The translations under genes and the position numbers were made by a program. DNA of 64,000 bases from Corynebacterium parakroppenstedtii. Lineage in GTDB: Bacteria > Actinomycetota > Actinomycetes > Mycobacteriales > Mycobacteriaceae. The stretch is taken from contig NZ_JAGSOA010000002.1 of assembly GCF_019754935.1 (NCBI RefSeq), positions 186,001 through 250,000 of the forward strand, read 5' to 3'. Under the pieces are notes generated by a model that saw only the letters and a list, made by a program, of their open reading frames with translations, had not been told where the DNA came from and made no database searches. The first letter of the stretch is position 1, and the number at the start of each line of letters is the position of its first letter. This document shows, piece by piece, positions 24,150 through 34,082 of the stretch.

Positions 24150-27100
24150 TTAGTGCCGGGCGGAAGACATCGGAGTAACACCTTCGACGGTCGCATCCAG
24201 GCTATCTGAAATATCTTCCAATTGGTCGAGTAGATCGTCGTCTGTGTCCCAGAGGCCACGGTCCGCGGCCTCAAGCAGACGCTCCGTCATCGAGAGAACG
24301 GCCGCAGGATTGTGCTCGGCTAACCGTTCGCGCATGTCATCGTCGGTAATAAATGTGGACGCAGTTCGGTCAAAAACCCAATTATCGACGACGCGGGCCG
24401 TAGCCTGCATACCGAACGTGTTTTCAAAACGGGACCGGATGTTCGCCACACCCTGATAACCATGCTTGAGCTGGGCTTCATACCAGGCGGGATTGAGCAG
24501 ACGCGTCCGAGACTCCAACCTCATCGCATCATCCAGCGACTCAACATTGGTCTCATGCTGCCAAGCGTGAGAAACCTTCGCGGATGGCCGTGCACCCGAT
24601 ACCGTCTCAACGACGCTCGACACACCGCCCAGGAACTCGAAATAATGGTCGACGCCGGCCAACGAAATCTCAGTCGAATCCACATTCTGGAATGTGGCGG
24701 AAACACGAGACAGACTGGACTCCAAGAGAGTCCGGTTCTCCTTGCCCTTAACGTGCTTGCCCCACGCGTGGCCCATGCGATGCAGATACACCTCGGCCAA
24801 ATCGGAGTTGTCGTCCCACTCTGAGGACTGCACGAGCTTGTTGACGCCGGTCCCATAATTGCCCGGCGCAGTGGCATAAATGCGGGTTGCGGCCGAATCG
24901 AGGTCTAGGCCAAGTTCTTCCACCTGTTGCATGGCGTGGGCGCGGATCGGATTGTCCTCTGGATCTTCGGGTAGCGACGCGATGGCGTGGATGGCATCGT
25001 CAAGCAGCTCCATGGGGCCCGCGAGAAGATCTCGGCCGACGCCCGACATGGTGCAGACTACGTCAACGCGGGGCCGTCTCAGCTCCTCGAGGGGGATGAT
25101 CCGGAATCGGCTGACGCGTCCCCGCTCGTCGGTGAGAGGTTCTGCCCCGATCAAATGAAATGCTTGTGCAATGCCTTCGCCGTTTGTTTTGACGTTGTCC
25201 ATTCCCCAGATCACCATGGCGATGGATTCGGGGTAGTGGCCTTCTTCGTGCCGTATTTGTTCGACGAGTGCGTCGGCGGTGGCCGCGCCGCGTCGGGCCG
25301 CAGTGGGCGTGGGCATGGTGGCCGGGTCGGCACCATGTGTGTTCCGGCCAGTGGGGAGGGATTCGGGGCGTGATGCGGGTTCTCCTCCGGGTGCAGGGGG
25401 AATATAGTTTCCGGATAGTGCCGCGAGGAGCCCCTCGGTTTCCTTCGACGACGTTAGTTGGGAGTGGAGCCGACGGAGGTGGCGGAACCACGACGTCGGG
25501 GTTGCAGTTGTGGTCTTCGCATCACTATCGAATGCGCCCGCCACGAGGGAAGTGAATCGCGCGAAATCGTCGTGGACGACGGCGTTGACGGCCGCCGTGA
25601 TGTGTTCTTCGTCCAGGTGATCAGCAAGGGGATCGGACGTCGCCAACGGGTAGGTACAGGCGAGGCTCAGTATCCGCGCGGTTTTATCCTCGTTGAGAGG
25701 TTCGCCGAGTGTGTGGAGGCCTTCTGGAATAGGAGTGCGGCGGATTCGCTCCGCGGTAGCGGAAATGTTACTGACCCATTCGTGCCAGAGATTGTGGGAG
25801 CCGTCGTCGTCGCTATCATCCTCACCCGTATCGCCATTCGCTTCATCACCGCTGTTGGGCGGTGGACAGTCGGTCAGATCCGCTTCGGCGGCCAGCGTGA
25901 CCAATTCAGAACAGGTCTCCGCATCCAGCTCCACAGAGCCGTCCTTGGCCGACGTCAACAGCCGGAACGCTTCCTCGGCGGCAGCGGCCAGGGCACCGTG
26001 GAGGCCAGCGTCGATAAGTTGAGGAGTGAGGTAGCTAACCAAACCGGCGAAGGATCGACGTTTCGCGATCGTGCCCTCAGCGGGGTTGCTCATGGCGTAC
26101 AGGTACGAGTGCGGGACGCTGTCGGTGAGGAGCAGCGGCCAGTCGTTCCTGATCAGCCCGGTGGAACGCCCGGGCATGAATTCCAGAGCCCCGTGGGTAC
26201 CCCAGTGGAGCATGACGTCGTGGCTGAATTCGTGTTCTAGCCAGAGGTAATAGGCGGCGAAAGAATGCGAGGGGGAGGCCTCGGGCGCCATGAGGACATT
26301 GAGGGGGTCCGCAACATCGCCAAAATCCGGTTGCACGCCGACGAACACGTTGCCAAGGCGAACTCCGCGGATGAAAAGCTCGCGCCCGTCCGTGTCGATC
26401 ATCCCGGGAGTCCGGGTCCATAGTCGGTCGATGCGGCTGACCTGCGACGACGTTAACGCCTTGTTGTACTCCGTGGCGGGCCATGTTGCCGCGACATGAC
26501 ACGTGCTGCGGTTACCCGCGTCGGAATCAAAAAGACTATCGACGAGGGCCTCCGGAGATTTGGGAATCTCGACGGTATAGCCCTCTGAGCGGAGGTGATG
26601 GAGGAAGTTCCACAGCGAGCGGAACACATCGAGGTGCGCGGCGGTACCAATTGTCCCGTCGGCATCGTGGCCAAAAATGGTGATGGAGAGTTTTCGCTGC
26701 CCCGCGGGCAGGCGGCGGAGTGCCACGGTTCTGATGGTGCGGTTCACCACGAGTGCGCACATGTAAGGGTCGGGGAGCATCCGTTCGACGGCGAGTCTTG
26801 GGTCGACGGGGTGATCGGAGTCATCAGTGTTAACGGCCGGGATGCCGCGCCCACCGATTACCCACGGCGCTAGCCCTGATTCGAATTCAGGAATAGCGAT
26901 ATTCATCGACACCTGGCCCGCTGTCAGGCCAGGCAGATCCGACGTTTGCCACCGATCCAAGGCCATCCGCAAGAGAGGGACCGGGGTGATCATGGGAACG
27001 CCAGTGTCCGTGAGGAATTCGACGCCATTATCGACACGGGGATTCGCGTGCGTTCCCGCAAGCGTGAAACCGGTGAGGTTCATCCACGCGTCCACGGCCG

Positions 27101-27908
27101 GTGGAGGCTCGACGCCATCGGGCACGTCGGTCGGATCTCCCGCCCACACAACGGCTGTAGCGCCACTAGCCTCAACGAGTTTCGCGATATATGAGACCGC
27201 GAGGGTGTCGTGGCTGGCTACCTGGAACGGGCTGGCGGCAATCCCAATGCGTACGCCCTCTGGAGCGCGAACGATCTGGGGGCGGTCATCCCCATCGGCC
27301 GAAGTTTCCCCACCCGTCGGAGTCACGGCATATCCGTAAGCGCGCAAGAGGTCGTCGTCGTTAAGAGAAATGATGCCGTGCGGGCGAGACTGTGCGAGAG
27401 AACCGGGATCGGGCACCCCGGCTAAGACGGTGCGCACCAGACGAATAGCGTGGCACATTCCATCAGGCGTAAGTTGCCGGAGTGCTTCTCTTAAGCGCGC
27501 CGTAATTCCTGGCCGTGGTGAGGTTGCCCGGTTAACGATGGGATCGGCGCAGGGCACCGATGCGGAGACCACGAAGGCGCGCCCGGAGTGGCCCGCTTCC
27601 TCGATAGCAACGTCAAGGGCTGTGCCAAGAGCGTCGATGTCTTCTGGAGTCAGCGGACCTTGGACGAACACGGCATCGGCTGCAGCCAGTTGTGCATCAA
27701 GATCGTCCGCGGTTGCGAGCGTCCCGGCGTCGAAAGGCCGGTGACGTAAATCAACAGGTTCAGTACCACCAGCATCGCCAGCACCAGCCCCAGCGGTCTC
27801 GTCGTCGGGGTCCGCGGTGTCTGCGGCATACTTCTCGCGGAATTCGTCCCATGCGGAGTGCATAGTGAGCGCAATGGAGCCACCGAATCCGAGAAAAAGA
27901 ATGCGCAT
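24150..27908 (-). CDS. class I chelatase large subunit (BchH/ChlH/CobN family)
   Basis: 1252 aa, normal for the family. Motifs include HWGTHGALEFMPG with the NPAEGTIAKRRSFAGLVSYLTP segment, and VIWGMDNVKTNGEGIAQAFHL ... RPRVDVVCTMSGVGRDLL ... NPIRAHAM, which follow the magnesium-chelatase H pattern more closely than classic CobN. This subunit binds the porphyrin or corrin and the metal. An Asp/Glu-rich insertion lies near residues 690-705. The start has AGGA eight bases upstream. The genes for I and D subunits follow, but no porphyrin, chlorophyll or cobalamin gene is in the window, so metal and tetrapyrrole are unknown. Confidence 0.87.
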   Translation of the reverse strand: MRILFLGFGGSIALTMHSAWDEFREKYAADTADPDDETAGAGAGDAGGTEPVDLRHRPFDAGTLATADDLDAQLAAADAVFVQGPLTPEDIDALGTALDVAIEEAGHSGRAFVVSASVPCADPIVNRATSPRPGITARLREALRQLTPDGMCHAIRLVRTVLAGVPDPGSLAQSRPHGIISLNDDDLLRAYGYAVTPTGGETSADGDDRPQIVRAPEGVRIGIAASPFQVASHDTLAVSYIAKLVEASGATAVVWAGDPTDVPDGVEPPPAVDAWMNLTGFTLAGTHANPRVDNGVEFLTDTGVPMITPVPLLRMALDRWQTSDLPGLTAGQVSMNIAIPEFESGLAPWVIGGRGIPAVNTDDSDHPVDPRLAVERMLPDPYMCALVVNRTIRTVALRRLPAGQRKLSITIFGHDADGTIGTAAHLDVFRSLWNFLHHLRSEGYTVEIPKSPEALVDSLFDSDAGNRSTCHVAATWPATEYNKALTSSQVSRIDRLWTRTPGMIDTDGRELFIRGVRLGNVFVGVQPDFGDVADPLNVLMAPEASPSHSFAAYYLWLEHEFSHDVMLHWGTHGALEFMPGRSTGLIRNDWPLLLTDSVPHSYLYAMSNPAEGTIAKRRSFAGLVSYLTPQLIDAGLHGALAAAAEEAFRLLTSAKDGSVELDAETCSELVTLAAEADLTDCPPPNSGDEANGDTGEDDSDDDGSHNLWHEWVSNISATAERIRRTPIPEGLHTLGEPLNEDKTARILSLACTYPLATSDPLADHLDEEHITAAVNAVVHDDFARFTSLVAGAFDSDAKTTTATPTSWFRHLRRLHSQLTSSKETEGLLAALSGNYIPPAPGGEPASRPESLPTGRNTHGADPATMPTPTAARRGAATADALVEQIRHEEGHYPESIAMVIWGMDNVKTNGEGIAQAFHLIGAEPLTDERGRVSRFRIIPLEELRRPRVDVVCTMSGVGRDLLAGPMELLDDAIHAIASLPEDPEDNPIRAHAMQQVEELGLDLDSAATRIYATAPGNYGTGVNKLVQSSEWDDNSDLAEVYLHRMGHAWGKHVKGKENRTLLESSLSRVSATFQNVDSTEISLAGVDHYFEFLGGVSSVVETVSGARPSAKVSHAWQHETNVESLDDAMRLESRTRLLNPAWYEAQLKHGYQGVANIRSRFENTFGMQATARVVDNWVFDRTASTFITDDDMRERLAEHNPAAVLSMTERLLEAADRGLWDTDDDLLDQLEDISDSLDATVEGVTPMSSARH

Positions 27909-28130
27909 GACAGTGTCCTAACGAGAAGTTGGCGTGACAACGAACCGAGAGCGAACCAAGGCTGTACCACCACACAGCATAGGAAAGATGAAAGGGATGT
28001 GGGGAGGTGGTAGCCTGAGCACGATTCGCACGTTCGGGTGCCCCATTGTGTGACCGGTGGAGATGCCGCGTCACGCTCGCTCATCGCCCTTGACCTACGG
28101 TGAGCTTTCTACCCCAGGAGATTTTGCTCA

Positions 28131-30053
28131 GTGAGCCATCCAGAGTTTCGCAATGTTGCCATTGTCGCCCACGTTGACCATGGCAAAACCACACTTGTTG
28201 ATGCCATGCTTCAGCAGTCAGGCGTGTTCGGCGATCATGACGAGGTCGTCGACCGGGTCATGGACTCGGGGGATTTGGAGAAGGAAAAGGGTATCACCAT
28301 CCTTGCCAAGAACACGGCTATCCATCGCAAGGGGATGGGCAAAAATGGCACCGATTTGATTATTAATGTCATTGACACCCCCGGCCACGCCGACTTCGGC
28401 GGTGAGGTTGAGCGTGGACTATCCATGGTTGATGGTGTCGTCCTCCTTATCGACGCTTCCGAGGGGCCTCTTCCTCAAACGCGTTTTGTGTTGGGCAAAG
28501 CGTTGGAAGCGAAGATGCCCGTCATCATCGTCGTGAATAAGACTGACCGTCCCGACGCTCGTATCGACGAGGTTGTCGACGAAGCCCAGGATCTTTTGCT
28601 CGAATTGGCTGCGTCCTTGGACGACCCGGAGGCTCAGGAAGCCGCCGAAAAGAACCTGGAGCTGCCTGTTCTGTATGCGTCCGGTCGCGCTGGGAAGGCG
28701 TCCACGGAGAATCCCGGTGACGGGAATGTCCCCGACGCTGAGGATCTTCAAGACCTGTTCAACGTCTTGTATGACGTTTTGCCAGAGCCATCTGCTGAGA
28801 TTGACGCTCCTTTGCAGGCGCACGTCACCAACTTGGACTCGTCCTCGTTCCTGGGGCGTATCGGCCTCGTGCGCGTGTTCCGCGGCATCCTGAAGAAGGG
28901 CCAGCAGGTCGCCTGGATTCACCACGATAGCGACGGAAACCCGCACACCAAGACCGCGAAAATTTCGGAACTTCTGCGCCAGGACGGCGTGAAGCGCGTC
29001 CCCACTGACCAGGTCATCGCGGGCGACATCGGAGCCGTCGCTGGTATCGACGAAATCATGATTGGCGACACCCTCGCGGATCCAGAGCACCCCGAAGCAA
29101 TGCCGCCTATCACCGTCGACGAACCAGCGATCTCGATGACCATCGGTGTGAATACCTCGCCCTTGGCCGGTCGCGGCGGCGGCGACAAACTCACCGCTCG
29201 GCTGGTGAAGTCCCGCCTGGAGCAAGAACTCATCGGTAACGTTTCGTTGAAAGTCTTGCCGACCGAGCGCCCAGATGCGTGGGAAGTTCAAGGCCGCGGT
29301 GAAATGGCACTATCCGTGCTGGTCGAAACCATGCGCCGCGAAGGCTTCGAGCTGACCGTCGGCAAGCCACAAGTGGTGACTCGCACCATCGACGGCACAC
29401 TGCATGAGCCCTTCGAACACCTCGTTATCGACGTCCCGTCGGAGCACCAAGGTGCTGTTACGCAGCTCATGGCCTCTCGTAAGGGAACGATGCTGTCCAT
29501 GGACAACGGTGCCGGCGGGTGGATTCGCATGGAGTACTCCGTGCCTGCTCGTGGGCTCATCGGATTCCGGACCACGTTCATGACGGAAACCCGGGGTACC
29601 GGTATCGCGAACTCCTACAGCGATGGGTACAAGCCGTGGGCCGGCGATATTAAAGACCGGGCGTCGGGATCCTTGGTTGCTGACCGCGCCGGGCAGATCA
29701 CCGCCTACGCCTTGCAGCAGCTGGCGGACCGCGGTCAGTTCTTCGTCGAACCTGGTGTAGAAGCCTATGAAGGCATGGTTGTTGGCGCGAACAACCGCGA
29801 AGAAGACATGGACGTCAACATCACCAAGGAAAAGAAGCTGACCAACATGCGCTCTGCAACGGCGGAAACGACGGTCACGCTGGCTAAAGCGCATACCCTT
29901 TCTTTGGACGAGGCCATGGAGTTCTGTGGTGGTGACGAATGCGTCGAGGTCACCCCCAAGAATATTCGTGTGCGTAAAGTGATCTTGGACGCCAAAGAAC
30001 GAGGACGCGCTGCTGCGCACGCTAAGCAGAAAGCGAAGCAGGGCAAGAAATAA
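28131..30053 (+). CDS. typA: ribosome-associated GTPase TypA/BipA
   Basis: 640 aa. GTPase motifs: G1 AHVDHGKTT, switch I KEKGITILAKN, G3 DTPGHADFGGEVER, G4 NKTDRP. Domain II, the alpha/beta domains and the TypA-specific C-terminal domain (GFRTTFMTETRGTGIANS, TPKNIRVRKVILD) follow. It binds the ribosome under stress and supports 50S assembly and growth at low temperature in studied bacteria. GTG start with AGGAGA about ten bases upstream. Divergent from the chelatase operon across 222 bp in which no gene or riboswitch was recognised; followed by lpqW as in mycobacteria. Confidence 0.95.
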   Translation: MSHPEFRNVAIVAHVDHGKTTLVDAMLQQSGVFGDHDEVVDRVMDSGDLEKEKGITILAKNTAIHRKGMGKNGTDLIINVIDTPGHADFGGEVERGLSMVDGVVLLIDASEGPLPQTRFVLGKALEAKMPVIIVVNKTDRPDARIDEVVDEAQDLLLELAASLDDPEAQEAAEKNLELPVLYASGRAGKASTENPGDGNVPDAEDLQDLFNVLYDVLPEPSAEIDAPLQAHVTNLDSSSFLGRIGLVRVFRGILKKGQQVAWIHHDSDGNPHTKTAKISELLRQDGVKRVPTDQVIAGDIGAVAGIDEIMIGDTLADPEHPEAMPPITVDEPAISMTIGVNTSPLAGRGGGDKLTARLVKSRLEQELIGNVSLKVLPTERPDAWEVQGRGEMALSVLVETMRREGFELTVGKPQVVTRTIDGTLHEPFEHLVIDVPSEHQGAVTQLMASRKGTMLSMDNGAGGWIRMEYSVPARGLIGFRTTFMTETRGTGIANSYSDGYKPWAGDIKDRASGSLVADRAGQITAYALQQLADRGQFFVEPGVEAYEGMVVGANNREEDMDVNITKEKKLTNMRSATAETTVTLAKAHTLSLDEAMEFCGGDECVEVTPKNIRVRKVILDAKERGRAAAHAKQKAKQGKK

Positions 30054-30083
30054 CGACGGTGGCCTTCATGGCTGCGATGGACA

Positions 30084-32126
30084 ATGAACACAACGCGTAA
30101 ACGACATCGACCCACCATGCGGGTGCGCTCCCATGCTCATCCGCGTGGTGTGACGTCCACTGCCGTGAGGGCGGCCGTGGCCACGGGCGTTGCTTTGGGG
30201 GTTGCGTCCACATCGTTACTGGCTGGGTGTAGCGCGCGCCCCGGGTCGGCGCCCGTCGTCAATTCCGGTGACGGGAATAAAAACAATGCCGACACCGTGT
30301 CCCAGCAGTCGGAAAAGATCACGTTCGCGGTCAGTGATGTCAGCCCGGGGTTTAATCCGCATCTGGTGTCCGACGACACCCCGTTGGTCGACCACATGGC
30401 CTCACTGGTGCTGCCCAGCCCGTTCGTCGAAAAGGATGACGGGGAGCTGGAGCTAAACCAGGATTTGCTTGATTCTGCCGACGTGGTGGAAGGCAGTGGG
30501 ACAGCATCCTCAGCATCGACGCCGTCGTCAGAATCGGCGACGCCTTCCGAGGCAGCGTCGTCTCAGCCGTTTACGGTGCGTTATACCATCGCGTTGGATG
30601 CGCAGTGGTCGGACGGCACTCCGATCACGGGGGCTGATTTTGAGTATTTGTGGAAGCAAATGATCTCGCAGCCTGGGGTGGAAGACCCCGCAGGATACGA
30701 AGCGATCAACAGCGTGACCTCGACGGAGAGCGGCCACCAGGTCGACGTGCATTTCGATCGACCGTATGTGGCGTGGCGGTCGCTGTTCACTAATCTGCTG
30801 CCCAGCCATCTGTACCGCTCATCCAGTAATTTCCAAACGATGTTGAGGGACTCGGTCCCTGTCTCTGGTAACCGATTTTCGGTGGAGTCGATTGATAGTG
30901 GCCGCGGCATTGTGACATTGGTCCGCAATGACCGCTATTGGGGAAGTAACCTCGCGAAGACGGACAAGATCGTTCTCCAGGCCCAGGACAATGCTGCTGA
31001 AGCCGCGGAGATGCTGCGCAATGGTCAGGTTCAGGGGGCTGCGTTGCGTCCGAAAGCGACCACACAGCTGTCGCTGGATTCGGTGCCGCACTCCGTGGTG
31101 CAGCTGTCGTCGAAAAACCGGTACCTCATGTTGTCGCTGAACACGGCTGCCCCGCATATGGATGATGTGGGGGAGCGTGCGCGAATACTCAACAGCGTTG
31201 ATAGGGATACTGTCGCCCGCATCGCCGGGGAGCGGATGGAAGTGAGCGCGCCGCATGATGAGGCCACAATTTCGGGCACCTCTGTTCCCGGGGCGGAGTC
31301 CGCATTTCCATCGTTGTCCAGGCCCTTCCGGATTGCCGTTGATCAGTCGGATGATGCGGCAGTCACTGCGGCACGCACGGTGGCGGACCAGCTCACCCAG
31401 GCCGGTTTTCCTGCGAAAGCGCTTGTTATGCCGGCGCTGGACATCGTCGAATCTGTTCTCCCTCTCGGACTTGCCGACGCGACCGTCGGGTGGCAATCGG
31501 GTGATACCACCGCATCCGCGTTGGCCAGCCACTACGGCTGCACGTCGGCTGATCGCCCGTCGAAAGAGATGGATTCCGAAAAGAGTTCGGAGTTGATGGA
31601 GCCGGAGAGTTCAACGCCGTCATCGCCATCGTCTGAACCAGTGCCGACGTCGGACAGTGCTGCGCCTAGTGCCGCGGATACCGGGGATGCGCGTAAATCC
31701 ATGGAGAAAAAGTACGCTCGAGCAGCCAATATGTCGGGGTTGTGTGATCCTGAGATCGATACCCAGGTGAGGGAAGCTGCCGAGGGGTTCGTCGATGTCA
31801 ATGACACGAAGCAGAAGGTTATCGAGAAGGTGAACTCCCAGGCTGTCAGTCTGGCGTTGCTTCAAGACACCGAAGTATTCGCGACGACGCCGGCCTTAGA
31901 AGCTCCTCGTTTGCCGCTGAAGTCGGGCGAACTCCCGACGACGGAACGCGGCGGAATTTTTGTCACTGCGCCACTGTGGACGCGGAACGAGGACTACTCG
32001 GTGCTCCAGCCTGGCAGCAGTCCGACTACCGACAACAAAGGCGATACGGACGCCGAGAAGAAGAACGACAACGATAAAGCAGACGAGAATAAAGACAACG
32101 AGGAGGATGCCTCCAGTAATGAGTGA
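30084..32126 (+). CDS. lpqW: LpqW-like lipoprotein (SBP_bac_5 fold)
   Basis: 680 aa. Basic N-terminus, hydrophobic segment and lipobox SLLAGCSARP mark a lipoprotein. The body follows the peptide-binding-protein fold (KITFAVSDVSPGFNPHL, then AQWSDGTPITGADFEYLWK, WRSLFTNLLPSHLY) interrupted by Ser/Pro/Glu-rich insertions around residues 135-155 and 490-540. No transporter genes adjoin it. In mycobacteria LpqW lies at the same place between typA and mshB and steers phosphatidylinositol mannoside flux toward lipomannan/lipoarabinomannan; the same role is inferred. The last 8 bases overlap the mshB start. The acidic Lys/Asp/Asn-rich tail is low complexity. Confidence 0.85.
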   Translation: MNTTRKRHRPTMRVRSHAHPRGVTSTAVRAAVATGVALGVASTSLLAGCSARPGSAPVVNSGDGNKNNADTVSQQSEKITFAVSDVSPGFNPHLVSDDTPLVDHMASLVLPSPFVEKDDGELELNQDLLDSADVVEGSGTASSASTPSSESATPSEAASSQPFTVRYTIALDAQWSDGTPITGADFEYLWKQMISQPGVEDPAGYEAINSVTSTESGHQVDVHFDRPYVAWRSLFTNLLPSHLYRSSSNFQTMLRDSVPVSGNRFSVESIDSGRGIVTLVRNDRYWGSNLAKTDKIVLQAQDNAAEAAEMLRNGQVQGAALRPKATTQLSLDSVPHSVVQLSSKNRYLMLSLNTAAPHMDDVGERARILNSVDRDTVARIAGERMEVSAPHDEATISGTSVPGAESAFPSLSRPFRIAVDQSDDAAVTAARTVADQLTQAGFPAKALVMPALDIVESVLPLGLADATVGWQSGDTTASALASHYGCTSADRPSKEMDSEKSSELMEPESSTPSSPSSEPVPTSDSAAPSAADTGDARKSMEKKYARAANMSGLCDPEIDTQVREAAEGFVDVNDTKQKVIEKVNSQAVSLALLQDTEVFATTPALEAPRLPLKSGELPTTERGGIFVTAPLWTRNEDYSVLQPGSSPTTDNKGDTDAEKKNDNDKADENKDNEEDASSNE

Positions 32127-33312
32127 TTTGCGTGGCCTCCGAGTGATGGCCGTTCATGCCCACCCCGACGACGAAGCTTTGTGGACCGGTGGTTTATTAG
32201 CGCACCTGTCCCGGCGCGGTGCTGATGTTCGCGTGGTCACGTGCACGTTGGGGGAGCAAGGTGAGGTCATTGGAGAGCCGATGCAGGGCCTCATTGCTGA
32301 CGAAGCCGACATGTTGGGCGGCTTTCGTTATCGAGAGCTTGAGGACTCCCTTCGTATCCTGGGCGTGAATGGTGTTCACCATCGCCCCTGTGTGCTGGGC
32401 GGTGTGGGCCGCTGGCGAGACTCGGGGATGGTGGGAACACCGTCGGCAGATCACCCGCGCGCATTCGTGAAGTCTGGGCAGCAGGCTGTTGATGCGCTCA
32501 AGGCCCTGATGAGCGAGTTCTGCCCCGACATCGTGGTCACCTATGGGCCTGACGGTGGCTACGGGCATCCTGATCACATTCGTGCCCATGAGATCACTCA
32601 TGCGGCTGTTGCAGAGCTGCCCCATACGTCCGCGCCTGAATTAGGTGGCGATAATACGGATCTGTTTTCTGCCGTGCTGGCCCGCCGTCACGGTGGCCGC
32701 GAGACCCTTGCGGACCACGGTGTTCCGGATCCTTTTGTTCTCTGGGCAGTCCGTGGCGAAACAGCTCTCAAACAGGCGGGACGTGCGATCTCCCGTATTC
32801 CTGATGGATGGGTCGCTCCCAGCGGGATGGAATTCAGTTTTGCCGACGACGTCACGGGGGCTGTCGACTCTGCTTCCCTGGAGAAAAACCCGGACAAGAT
32901 CACTTGGCCAGATCTTGCCTTCGTCCCCGACGATCTGGTGGACCTCGCCGTGCAGTTGAGTGATGCGGATATCGAGGCGCAGGCCAATGCGATGGCTGCT
33001 CATGCCACGCAATTGTGGATTGCCGATGGCCGGCAGAGCTGGACAAACCCCGAATCTGCGTGGGCGGTCAGCGATCCCACTGTGGTGCCGAAGGTATTTG
33101 CACTCTCCAACCGTATTGCTCAGCCACTGATGAGAGAAGAACACTATGTGGTGGCGTACGGTGGAAGCGGCCCGTGGGCGAAAACCACTCCGGCCCGCTA
33201 CGCGTATGATTCCTCAGTCGTGCGCGCACGAGGACGGAGCGCGTTTTCATTAGATCAGACAGATGAGGGAGCAGAACACGATGCATCCGAGCAGTCTGGT
33301 CAGTGTCGATAA
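32119..33312 (+). CDS. mshB: N-acetyl-glucosaminyl-inositol deacetylase (mycothiol biosynthesis)
   Basis: 397 aa from the ATG at 32119, twelve bases after AGGAGG within the end of lpqW. The zinc motif is HAHPDDE (His15, Asp18), the third metal ligand lies in GYGHPDHIRAHE, and TCTLGEQGEVIGE and GGVGRWRDSGM match MshB closely. It removes the acetyl group from GlcNAc-Ins, the second step of mycothiol synthesis. It is about 90 residues longer than the mycobacterial enzyme, mostly through insertions in the C-terminal half and a hydrophilic tail. Context typA-lpqW-mshB-small membrane protein is conserved. Confidence 0.92.
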   Translation: MSDLRGLRVMAVHAHPDDEALWTGGLLAHLSRRGADVRVVTCTLGEQGEVIGEPMQGLIADEADMLGGFRYRELEDSLRILGVNGVHHRPCVLGGVGRWRDSGMVGTPSADHPRAFVKSGQQAVDALKALMSEFCPDIVVTYGPDGGYGHPDHIRAHEITHAAVAELPHTSAPELGGDNTDLFSAVLARRHGGRETLADHGVPDPFVLWAVRGETALKQAGRAISRIPDGWVAPSGMEFSFADDVTGAVDSASLEKNPDKITWPDLAFVPDDLVDLAVQLSDADIEAQANAMAAHATQLWIADGRQSWTNPESAWAVSDPTVVPKVFALSNRIAQPLMREEHYVVAYGGSGPWAKTTPARYAYDSSVVRARGRSAFSLDQTDEGAEHDASEQSGQCR

Positions 33313-33325
33313 GCGGGGAAGAACT

Positions 33326-33838
33326 ATGGAAAAACATTGGGGAGACCCCAACCATTCTCAGCCGCGTGAAGACGTGAGCAAGGGCGAGCGCATTGCAGGC
33401 ATCGCCTGGTTAACCGTCGGGTCCGTGCTCTCCTTCTTCTTGGAAATGGTGTACTTGGGCAGCCGGATTACCATCGGCGGCCACACCTATCCGTTCCCCT
33501 ACATGATTCTCATCGCAGCTGGCTTCAACTATGTCCTCGGGACGACGGCGCTGCTGTGGACGAAAAAGTTGGCGTGGGCCAGTATCCCCGGTGTGACGTG
33601 GATCGTGCTCTATTTCATCGCTGTCACGTGGCCGTCGCTACCGGGAACGCGGGGAACAACGTGGATCGTGCCCAACCTCGTCGGAGTCGTATTCATGATC
33701 GCCGGTGTTGCGGGCGCGGCGTGGCCGTTGATGCGGTCGGTGGTCTTGTCGATGGATCAAGTCAATCCACCTCCACCCACCACGACGACGGGCGGCAAAC
33801 GTCCCAAGGAGAAAAATAACCCCACAAAGAAAAAGTAA
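33326..33838 (+). CDS. membrane protein downstream of mshB (Rv1171-like)
   Basis: 170 aa from the ATG at 33326, with GGGGAAG just upstream; an earlier in-frame ATG inside mshB (33263) is rejected. Four hydrophobic helices (IAGIAWLTVGSVLSFFLEMVY, YMILIAAGFNYVLG, WIVLYFIAVTW, WIVPNLVGVVFMIAGVAGAAW) lie between a hydrophilic N-terminus and a Pro/Thr/Lys-rich cytoplasmic tail. The position immediately after mshB matches the conserved membrane protein of mycobacteria. Function unknown. The 244 bp after it, up to the ferredoxin gene, hold no gene. Confidence 0.78.
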   Translation: MEKHWGDPNHSQPREDVSKGERIAGIAWLTVGSVLSFFLEMVYLGSRITIGGHTYPFPYMILIAAGFNYVLGTTALLWTKKLAWASIPGVTWIVLYFIAVTWPSLPGTRGTTWIVPNLVGVVFMIAGVAGAAWPLMRSVVLSMDQVNPPPPTTTTGGKRPKEKNNPTKKK

Positions 33839-34082
33839 ATAGACTGGTAGTGGCCATAAAACGCTGCCCCCGCAGACGAAAAGTAGACAGATAGGTTCAT
33901 TTTTTATTTGACGCGTGGCATCATGGAACCGCTTGACGACATTGGGCGCACCCTGACCCCAGTTCGGACAACAAGAACAGGCATGGCAAGACCAGCCACG
34001 GCGCAGCGATCCGACGGTGACGACGTCGTAACGCTGCACAACAGGAAGACAACGGGAAGAAAAGGCGAAAGAGGAGGAGACT

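Noticed and set aside
27909..28130. Possible cobalamin riboswitch before the chelatase operon
   Set aside because: A GCCTGAGC-like stretch drew attention, but no B12-box motif or the surrounding helices could be matched.
29310..30020. Antisense frame of 236 codons opposite typA
   Set aside because: Shadow frame; the plus strand carries continuous TypA domain sequence.
33839..34082. Small frame upstream of the ferredoxin gene (33908-34114)
   Set aside because: It overlaps the ferredoxin start in another frame, lacks a ribosome binding site and is low complexity.
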